Assembly (NCBI GenBank): GCA_027010905.1
Contig: JALVBA010000343.1
Span: 1-5,400 of the forward strand
Direction of reading: 5' to 3'
From: Marinilabiliaceae bacterium
GTDB lineage: Bacteria > Bacteroidota > Bacteroidia > Bacteroidales > Marinilabiliaceae
DNA: 5,400 nt
Shown: positions 1 to 5,066 of the stretch, one piece after another
How the letters are laid out: every line of letters starts with the position of its first letter
How positions within the stretch are numbered: position 1 is the first letter of the stretch
Notes under the pieces: generated by a model
Told to the model about the DNA's origin: nothing
What the model saw: the letters and a program-made list of their open reading frames with translations, nothing else
Databases searched by the model: none
Made by a program: the position numbers and the translations under genes

Positions 1-37
1 ACATTACCATAACACTATGTTAGTTTTTTAACATTAC

Positions 38-45
38 TATCTTTG
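38..45 (+). promoter_or_regulatory. Bacteroidota-type -7 promoter box for the ACT-domain gene
   Basis: TATCTTTG matches the Bacteroidota sigma-ABfr -7 consensus TAnnTTTG at every fixed position. The expected upstream -33 TTTG is only weakly present (TATG at 16-19, 18 bases before the box). Transcription would start near position 50-52, leaving a leader of about a dozen bases before the ATG at 64. This placement argues against the in-frame TTG at 43, which lies inside the box itself. Confidence 0.6.
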
Positions 46-63
46 TGTAAAATATTTTTTAGT

Positions 64-735
64 ATGGTAACCGTAAGTCAGGCAGTAGAGAAAGTAATTA
101 AAGTTAAACCGTTTGTTGTAGAGGCTCTTTGTGAGGGTATTTTAAATAACTCATCGCTTGCAAGGCAGATAAAACCAATAGTTGAGAAACTAACCGGCAA
201 AAAGGTGAAGATGGGAGCAATTGTGATGGCACTTAACAGATTAATTCCTCAGCTGGACTACTCTCTAAGTCAAAATCTGGAGAAGCTGTTGAGCTCTTTG
301 GGTGATATTATTGTTCGTTCAAACCTTACAGATTACACTTTTAAAAATAGCAATAATATTTTTTATTGCCACACCCATGTGATGCAGGAGATAAATAATC
401 AGCAGGATGTTTTTTACACTCTTGTACGGGGAGTGTTTGAATCGAATCTTGTTGTAAGTTCTACTTTTGAGAATCTGGTGGAGGAGCAATTTAAGGATGA
501 AGAGTGCATCTACAAACAGGGAGAGCTCTCTGCAATTACTCTGAAACTACCAACCAGCAATGTGCAGGTGACAGGTTTTTACTACCATATTATGAAAGCA
601 ATTGCCTGGGAGGGGATAAATATTAAGGAGGTTATTTCTACCACCAACGAGTTTACAGTAATTGTAAATGACGATGATGTTGACAGAGCATTCTCAATTT
701 TAAAAAACTTAAGGAGATTGAGTAGCGGGAAATGA
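64..735 (+). CDS. ACT-domain protein with N-terminal helix-turn-helix-like region
   Basis: This 223-residue protein has two visible parts. Residues about 10-62 are helical and read like a winged-helix or DNA-binding-type segment (the stretch around NSSLARQIKPIVEKLTG, then a basic GKKVKMGAIVMALNRL). The C-terminal ~70 residues (about 154-216) have the beta-alpha-beta pattern of an ACT domain like those of aspartate kinases: LSAITLKLP, then FYYHIMKAIAWEGINIKEVIST, then EFTVIVNDDDVDRAFSIL. ACT domains usually bind amino acids or other small effectors. The kinase catalytic domain is absent, so an 'aspartate kinase' label would be wrong. A ligand-sensing regulator is my inference. I chose ATG 64 because the upstream TTG at 43 overlaps the predicted promoter box. 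There is no Shine-Dalgarno sequence. It appears monocistronic, with a 76-bp gap before the next gene. Confidence 0.8.
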   Translation: MVTVSQAVEKVIKVKPFVVEALCEGILNNSSLARQIKPIVEKLTGKKVKMGAIVMALNRLIPQLDYSLSQNLEKLLSSLGDIIVRSNLTDYTFKNSNNIFYCHTHVMQEINNQQDVFYTLVRGVFESNLVVSSTFENLVEEQFKDEECIYKQGELSAITLKLPTSNVQVTGFYYHIMKAIAWEGINIKEVISTTNEFTVIVNDDDVDRAFSILKNLRRLSSGK

Positions 736-798
736 CAACTTGAATTCTACACACCTTTAAACTTTTTTCATACATTTTTCAACCCTTGATTCGCATAA

Positions 799-806
799 TT
801 ATTTTG
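799..806 (+). promoter_or_regulatory. Possible weak -7 box before the GT9 gene
   Basis: TTATTTTG differs from the TAnnTTTG consensus at one fixed position and lies 5 bases before the ATG at 812. If used, it would give an almost leaderless transcript. A T-rich stretch at 775-780 is in the right place for a -33 region but is not TTTG. The alternative is read-through from the upstream gene, since no terminator hairpin is visible at 736-811. Confidence 0.25.
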
Positions 807-811
807 TTGCT

Positions 812-1816
812 ATGTTTAATCGTATCCTAATTATTCAGACAGCCTTTATTGGAGATGTTATTCTCACCACCCCTCTGATTGAGAAACTTAATCGATTCTA
901 CCCTGAATCGAGTATCGACATTTTAGTGAAAAAAGGGCATGAGAGTTTGATTGACAACAACCCTAAAATTAACAGGGTACTCTCTTTTGATAAGAATAAC
1001 AGGAAGTATGTAAATCTTATCCATATAATTAAAGAGATCAGAAAACAGAAGTACGATTTAGCCGTAAATGTACAAAGGTATCTCACTACAGGAATTATCA
1101 CTACTCTATCGGGGGCTAAGATGACTGTTGGCTATGCTAAAAACCCTCTCTCTTTTATGTTTAACCGAAAGGTAGAACATAACATTCATCACACCTCCGA
1201 CAAGTCGGAGCATGAGGTAATTAGAAATCTTAAATTAATTGAGGAGTTTACTGACGGCTCATTTGAGATGCCAAAGCTATATCCTTCAGTAGCAGATTTT
1301 AAAAAGGTTGAGCCCACCAATCCATACTACTGTATTGCACCCACTTCAGTACTTTTCACCAAAGAGTTCCCCGTTGACAGATGGATAGAGTTAATTCAGA
1401 AATTACCGTCAGATTCGGATATCTATCTACTTGGGGCTCCCGGTGACAAAGTAAGGTGTGATGATATAGTTAAAAAAAGCAGGGTAGGCAACATCACAAA
1501 TCTGGCAGGAGAGTTATCCTTTCTCGAATCGGCCGCTTTGATGAGAGGGGCAACGATGAATTTTGTTAACGACTCAGCACCCTTACATATTGCTTCTTCG
1601 GTGAATGCTCCGGTGAGAGCAATCTTCTGCTCTACAACTCCTGCCTTAGGATTTACCCCTTTGTCTGACGATTCTATGGTTATTGAAACCAAAAGAAGTC
1701 TACCTTGCCGACCATGCGGAATGACAGGTAAGAGAGAGTGCCCCGAGGATCATTTCCTCTGTTCTGATATCCCTGTTGATGATATTTTGGAGACATTCTC
1801 GTCAGCTAATAATTAG
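812..1816 (+). CDS. Glycosyltransferase family 9 protein, heptosyltransferase II-like (WaaF/RfaF family)
   Basis: This 334-residue protein has the usual length and GT-B layout of GT9 enzymes, which transfer heptose from an ADP-activated donor to the lipopolysaccharide inner core at the inner face of the cytoplasmic membrane. The N-terminal Rossmann start is RILIIQTAFIGDVILTTPLI, with the family Gly-Asp at 14-15. A donor-side motif follows around IAPTSVLFTKEFPVDRW (about 174-190). The C-terminal signature NDSAPLHIASS starts at residue 253; many relatives have NDSGPMH, so Ala here replaces the usual Gly. Four cysteines near the C-terminus (299, 302, 310, 317) form the CxxC...C...C pattern seen in many non-enteric WaaF-like proteins. 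No membrane helix is evident. The exact sugar is uncertain: GT9 members in Bacteroidota may act on other envelope glycans. The gene runs tail to tail into comF with an 11-bp overlap. Confidence 0.88.
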   Translation: MFNRILIIQTAFIGDVILTTPLIEKLNRFYPESSIDILVKKGHESLIDNNPKINRVLSFDKNNRKYVNLIHIIKEIRKQKYDLAVNVQRYLTTGIITTLSGAKMTVGYAKNPLSFMFNRKVEHNIHHTSDKSEHEVIRNLKLIEEFTDGSFEMPKLYPSVADFKKVEPTNPYYCIAPTSVLFTKEFPVDRWIELIQKLPSDSDIYLLGAPGDKVRCDDIVKKSRVGNITNLAGELSFLESAALMRGATMNFVNDSAPLHIASSVNAPVRAIFCSTTPALGFTPLSDDSMVIETKRSLPCRPCGMTGKRECPEDHFLCSDIPVDDILETFSSANN

Positions 1817-2513
1817 CATACCCAACAGTAGCAATACTCACTTTTGCTATACCATTTTGTAGCAGAGGCTGAACACAAGCCTCCATGGTAGCACCTGTTG
1901 TAACCACGTCATCAATTATAAGTATATGTTTACCGTTCAACAATTCCGGATTAACAACCGAAAAAATATTGTCCACATTCTCCCATCTTTCAAAACGACC
2001 TTTATGTGTTTGTGATTCGGTATGCACAGTACGCACCAACCTATTTTTCACAACCTCAATTCCCGAAGCCTTCGAGAGACCAATAGCAATATGGTCACTC
2101 TGATTATATCCCCTTTGCCTGAGTCTCTTTTCATGTAGGGGGACAGGAATAATCATGTCAATATCTACCATAAATCCCGCCTGAGTCAGAACATTTCCCA
2201 TCTGCACCCCAAGCACCTGCCCCATCTGATAGTTTCCCTTATACTTTAACCTGTGAACCAGCTGCTGAAGAATCTCTCCTTTTCGGTAGTAGTACAACGA
2301 TGTTGCCTTCTCCAGCTTCACCCTTCCCCAGAAAATCTGACTTACCGGATTATCGTCAACCAATTCAAAGCCTGTACGTGGAAGTTTACGTAAGCATCGT
2401 CTGCAAACCTCTTGCTCACTACTGAACAGATGCGCTCCACATACATAGCAGATACGGGGAAAGAATAGTTCCGTAAAGGCATTTAAGTATGTGTTTGAAC
2501 GTAGGAAGTTCAT
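1806..2513 (-). CDS. comF: ComF family phosphoribosyltransferase-like protein
   Basis: This 235-residue protein is full length for the ComF family (COG1040). Residues 22-40 carry a CxxC-x11-CxxC zinc finger (C22, C25, C37, C40), just after an FFPRICYVC segment typical of the family. The phosphoribosyltransferase fold follows: the conserved IIPVPLHEKRLRQRGYNQS block at 121-139, Q168 in a T-E-S-Q-T stretch, and the PRPP-binding loop ILIIDDVVTTGATM at 197-210. In naturally competent bacteria ComF acts in the cytoplasm with ComFA during uptake of transforming DNA. In Bacteroidota it usually stands alone, and the true substrate is unknown. Generic 'amidophosphoribosyltransferase' labels are over-readings of the PRPP loop. 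The start ATG at 2513 precedes an N-terminus of normal family length. The end overlaps the convergent GT9 gene. Confidence 0.92.
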   Translation of the reverse strand: MNFLRSNTYLNAFTELFFPRICYVCGAHLFSSEQEVCRRCLRKLPRTGFELVDDNPVSQIFWGRVKLEKATSLYYYRKGEILQQLVHRLKYKGNYQMGQVLGVQMGNVLTQAGFMVDIDMIIPVPLHEKRLRQRGYNQSDHIAIGLSKASGIEVVKNRLVRTVHTESQTHKGRFERWENVDNIFSVVNPELLNGKHILIIDDVVTTGATMEACVQPLLQNGIAKVSIATVGYANY

Positions 2514-2545
2514 GAGATAGGGGGTTTGTTAGAATTGTCTCTCTT

Positions 2546-2563
2546 TTTTGTATTGATACAAAA
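2546..2563. repeat. Perfect palindrome upstream of comF, candidate operator
   Basis: TTTTGTAT-TG-ATACAAAA has perfect 8-base arms around a 2-base spacer, centred about 41 bp before the comF ATG. Position and symmetry fit a dimeric regulator site. I see no convincing TAnnTTTG box next to it, so a regulatory role is inferred. Confidence 0.4.
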
Positions 2564-2622
2564 CCACAAAAAAGTTACGACATATTTATAAGAAACTCTA
2601 CTGAAAAGGTTGTTTTTGATTT

Positions 2623-2671
2623 TTATGGCTAAATATTATTTTGAGGTGCTACGAGAAATAATTAGCCATAA
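2623..2671. repeat. Long stem-loop just downstream of the zinc-ribbon gene
   Basis: TTATGGCTAA (2623-2632) and TTAGCCATAA (2662-2671) are perfect 10-base inverted arms. A further inner 6-base pairing (TTATTT with AAATAA) can form across a 3-base bulge, leaving a loop of about 14 bases. The structure lies 16 bp past the stop of the minus-strand zinc-ribbon gene, where a terminator or 3'-end stabiliser would be expected. In that direction the stem is followed by an A-rich rather than a T-rich tract, so it is not a classic intrinsic terminator. Read on the plus strand, the T tract precedes the stem. One copy of the 23-bp repeat lies inside it. Confidence 0.5.
2628..2650 (+). repeat. 23-bp direct repeat, copy 1
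   Basis: It matches the segment at 5044-5066 at 22 of 23 positions, in the same orientation. The shared core is TATTTTGAGGTGCT, with one T/C difference at position 9 of the repeat. This copy lies downstream of the SPFH/zinc-ribbon pair, in the 5' arm and loop of the stem-loop there. Confidence 0.75.
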
Positions 2672-2686
2672 TCCTCACTCTCACCC

Positions 2687-3775
2687 TCAAATATATACTA
2701 TTGCAGCAATAACGGCTATACCGGCAGCAATAGTAAGCCCGATTTTCCATTTACTGTATGGCCTCTCTCCCTGCACTTCCCCTGTCCGTCCGTTTATCAG
2801 AAACAGAAAAAGTTTATCTTTAAAGAAATAGGCACTAACAAACATCGGTAGCAGAAGATGCTTAAAGGTTATACTGTTGTAGCTTATATTTGAAGATATA
2901 ACCCTCTGCTCGTCACCACCGATATCACGTCTGACCAACTCTCGAATCTCTTCGTCTACCATTTTTTTTGCAATATCAAATCCCTCATCCAACTCTACTT
3001 GATACTTCTCGGTAATAAACCCGCTAAGATAATTTCTGTCGTACGGTACAAGGTTTTCCAAATCCCACGGCTCCAACCTGTAGATATATTTCTCAGGAAG
3101 TGAATGAGTTGCAACCGTAAGAATATCATCAAAGAGATGGTTAACCCTGCCCGATACAGAGTACCATCTAGTTTTCTGTACCTGCCGGGTTTTTGTCAAA
3201 CTCTTACCATACTTGATGGTAGTGTACGAATCAGTTACGTAGTAGTGCTCGCCACACTGCCCGGTATAATCAGTACTTGTATCCGTATTGAAAGTCCAAA
3301 ACGGAATGTAAATTCCTTTAAACTGGTCGAGATTAAGTATAGCTTTTTTCAGATCGTTAGGGGCAAACCACAACTTATTAACCCACTTCTTAAACTCATC
3401 CTTAGCCTGATCTTTAGTTATTTTGAACGGCAGTAAAGACTTCGGTTTAATCACATACTCATCTTTGGCATCTTCCAAAACCAATGGCGAAGTACAGTAA
3501 GGACATTTTGCAGAGGTTACATTCGGCTCTAATGTTGCCGTAGCCCCACATGTTCCGCACTTCACAAATAAAGCAGTTACATGCTCCTCCTTGTCCGATT
3601 TATCCTTTAGATATTTGTAAAAGTCCAACTCTTCTACCTCACCCTCTATTTGAGGAATATCATTTTTTGCCCCGCAATATTCGCAGGTTAAAAATTGTGT
3701 TCCGGGCTTATATTTCAAATCGGCACCGCAGTTAGTACATGCAAAAGTGTTACTGTCAGTACTGGTTTCAGTCAT
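2687..3775 (-). CDS. Double zinc-ribbon protein with one C-terminal membrane helix (TFIIB-type zinc ribbon, YdjG-like)
   Basis: This 362-residue protein carries two N-terminal zinc ribbons of the TFIIB/rubredoxin-knuckle type. The first is C13-x2-C16...C31-x2-C34 and the second C73-x2-C76...C91-x2-C94. A beta-rich middle region of about 200 residues follows, with YIPFWTFNTDT near 156-166 and many aromatic residues. The end (about 344-362, IGLTIAAGIAVIAAIVYI) is a single hydrophobic helix reaching the last residue, so the protein looks tail-anchored with its ribbons in the cytoplasm. Relatives are often mislabelled 'primosomal protein N'' or 'helicase' because of the ribbons; no helicase motif is present. 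The family commonly neighbours an SPFH protein, as here: the SPFH stop lies 86 bp upstream on the same strand. From memory, B. subtilis YdjG, in the PspA locus with YdjI, has a similar design. Function inferred only: membrane or envelope-stress adaptor. Confidence 0.8.
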   Translation of the reverse strand: MTETSTDSNTFACTNCGADLKYKPGTQFLTCEYCGAKNDIPQIEGEVEELDFYKYLKDKSDKEEHVTALFVKCGTCGATATLEPNVTSAKCPYCTSPLVLEDAKDEYVIKPKSLLPFKITKDQAKDEFKKWVNKLWFAPNDLKKAILNLDQFKGIYIPFWTFNTDTSTDYTGQCGEHYYVTDSYTTIKYGKSLTKTRQVQKTRWYSVSGRVNHLFDDILTVATHSLPEKYIYRLEPWDLENLVPYDRNYLSGFITEKYQVELDEGFDIAKKMVDEEIRELVRRDIGGDEQRVISSNISYNSITFKHLLLPMFVSAYFFKDKLFLFLINGRTGEVQGERPYSKWKIGLTIAAGIAVIAAIVYI

Positions 3776-3861
3776 CTTTTAACTATTATAGATTTTTTCT
3801 CTGATTTTTATTTTTACATCAGCCAAACACTCAACAATTTCTCAAATTATCAAATCTTCAA
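3776..3861 (-). other. Spacer inside the SPFH/zinc-ribbon operon with A/T-rich near-repeats
   Basis: These 86 bp separate the two minus-strand genes. Read on the minus strand they begin with repeated ATTTGA/ATTTGAGA-like units, giving a tandem appearance. I see no strong hairpin and no exact TAnnTTTG box, so co-transcription of the two genes is the simplest reading. Confidence 0.4.
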
Positions 3862-4986
3862 TTACTCTCCCGGTATTGGTGGAGGCACACTGCCGAATAC
3901 GCTGCTCAGCTCATTTACCTGACTGGCTGCCTGCCAGTTGGCCATCCCTTCCCGCCACACCAAAACATCCCTGTTTATTTCATTTTGCATAGCCATCTGT
4001 TTCAGAACATTCAAATCGTAGGGCCCTGCCTGTTGACCATTAACCACAACAAAAAAGGTTAGTGCAGGTGGGATTGGTGGAGGTGCAGGAGTCTGTGGCT
4101 GACTTGCCTGTGGCTGTTGTTGCGGATGTTGTCCTCCGGTAAAAGCCTGTCCCATCTGATTTGCCATGGCGAAACCCATTCCCATACCCATACCGGCACC
4201 GGCTGTTCCGCTCTCATTCTCAGCTGCCTTCTCCATTGCTTTGGCTGCTTTCATCTTAGCCAGTTTGTCGAGGTCGATGGCATTTAGTCGGCTCAGCTCA
4301 AAAATCTCCTTCTTTATCTCCTCCGGCATCGACACATTCTCAATCAGGAACTTGGTTACTCCAATACCATACTTTTCAAACTCGGGTGATATCACAGAGT
4401 GAACATAATCTGAAATCTCATTAACATTAGATGCGTAGTTCTCCACAGGTAGGTTTGCCTCACCAATAGCATCAGTAAAGCGTGTTACAATCATCGAGCG
4501 AAGTTGTTCAGATATCTCTTCGGTTGTAAAATGACCGTCAGTACCAACAATCTCTTTAATGAAGAGAGGAGCATCCTTCACCTTAATCACATAAGTTCCA
4601 AAAGCTCGTATCTCCAACATCCCAAATCGCTGATCTGACAGAGTGATGGCATTCTTAGTGCCCCACTTCTGATCGGTTATATTTCGTGTGCTAACAAAAT
4701 ACACCTCAGCTTTAAAGGGGCTGTTGAAACCATATTTCCACCCTTTGAGTGTTGATAAAATAGGTAGGTTCTCGGTTGTAAGATCGTACATACCCGGTGT
4801 GAACACGTCAGCCAGTTGCCCTTCATTAATGAATACGGCAACTTGCCCTTCACGTACAGTTAGCTTGGCATCGTATTTAATTTCGTTCTGATACCGCTCG
4901 AAACGGTAAACCATCGTATTGCCCGAATCATCAGTCCATTCAATAATGTCAATAAATTCGCCCCTGAGTTTGTCAAAAAGTCCCAT
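3862..4986 (-). CDS. SPFH/band-7 domain protein with C-terminal GYF_2 domain (YdjI-like)
   Basis: This 374-residue protein starts with MGLFDKLRGEFIDIIEW, the characteristic opening of the SPFH family once called 'virion core protein' (COG4260, YdjI-like). The SPFH domain covers about 35-235 (for example VREGQVAVFINEGQLADVFTPG and IRAFGTYVIKVKDAPLFI), followed by an Ala/Lys-rich helix to about 257. Residues 262-284 are Gly/Met-rich (GAGMGMGMGFAMANQMGQ) and 285-307 Gln/Pro-rich. A GYF_2 (DUF4339) domain occupies about 310-365, with G321-P322-Y323, W344 and W351. The tail ends PPPIPGE. There is no transmembrane segment, so membrane contact would be peripheral or by oligomerisation. I chose ATG 4986 over the in-frame TTG at 5031 because relatives begin MGLFDK and the TTG lies in a promoter-like stretch. 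It is probably co-transcribed with the zinc-ribbon gene. Function inferred: scaffold organising a membrane complex. Confidence 0.85.
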   Translation of the reverse strand: MGLFDKLRGEFIDIIEWTDDSGNTMVYRFERYQNEIKYDAKLTVREGQVAVFINEGQLADVFTPGMYDLTTENLPILSTLKGWKYGFNSPFKAEVYFVSTRNITDQKWGTKNAITLSDQRFGMLEIRAFGTYVIKVKDAPLFIKEIVGTDGHFTTEEISEQLRSMIVTRFTDAIGEANLPVENYASNVNEISDYVHSVISPEFEKYGIGVTKFLIENVSMPEEIKKEIFELSRLNAIDLDKLAKMKAAKAMEKAAENESGTAGAGMGMGMGFAMANQMGQAFTGGQHPQQQPQASQPQTPAPPPIPPALTFFVVVNGQQAGPYDLNVLKQMAMQNEINRDVLVWREGMANWQAASQVNELSSVFGSVPPPIPGE

Positions 4987-5028
4987 AATATTTTTTGTTT
5001 TTAAAAGTAGTAAAGATGATAAGATATT

Positions 5029-5037
5029 CAAAGAGTA
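5029..5037 (-). promoter_or_regulatory. Possible -7-like promoter box for the SPFH/zinc-ribbon operon
   Basis: On the minus strand TACTCTTTG resembles TAnnTTTG but has three rather than two bases between TA and TTTG. It lies about 42 bases before the ATG at 4986. No TTTG is seen in the expected -33 region, which is instead occupied by the palindrome and 23-bp repeat described nearby. It is a plausible but imperfect promoter. Confidence 0.3.
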
Positions 5038-5053
5038 TTTTGAGCTAAATACT
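5034..5053. promoter_or_regulatory. Candidate operator: 7-base inverted repeat upstream of the SPFH gene
   Basis: AGTATTT (5034-5040) and AAATACT (5047-5053) are perfect inverted arms around TGAGCT. The site overlaps the upstream edge of the possible -7 box. The 9-base word TATTTTGAG also appears twice here, at 5036-5044 and 5053-5061, 17 bp apart. Binding of a dimeric regulator here is inferred. Confidence 0.4.
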
Positions 5054-5066
5054 ATTTTGAGGTGCT
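5044..5066 (+). repeat. 23-bp direct repeat, copy 2
   Basis: This is the partner of 2628-2650, identical at 22 of 23 bases. It lies about 58 bp upstream of the SPFH start codon. Unlike copy 1, it is not enclosed by the 10-base inverted arms. Together the two copies bracket the SPFH/zinc-ribbon pair. Confidence 0.75.

Noticed and set aside
43..63. Upstream TTG start extending the ACT-domain protein by seven residues
   Set aside because: The TTG lies inside the perfect -7 promoter box, so it would not be in the transcript; ATG 64 is the better start.
1423..1692. 89-codon minus-strand frame inside the GT9 gene
   Set aside because: It is a shadow of the well-supported GT9 coding sequence and has no family features.
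2610..2831. Plus-strand reading frame of 73 codons beginning in the intergenic spacer
   Set aside because: Two thirds of it is antisense to the zinc-ribbon gene, including its membrane-helix codons, and it resembles no known protein; its start lies in the stem-loop region.
2687..3775. Helicase or primosomal protein N' (PriA) identity for the zinc-ribbon protein
   Set aside because: Only the zinc knuckles are shared; no Walker A, DEAH or other helicase motifs are present, and the protein ends in a membrane helix.
4987..5031. TTG start adding 15 residues to the SPFH protein
   Set aside because: Family members begin MGLFDK, and the extra residues are low-complexity and overlap promoter-like sequence.
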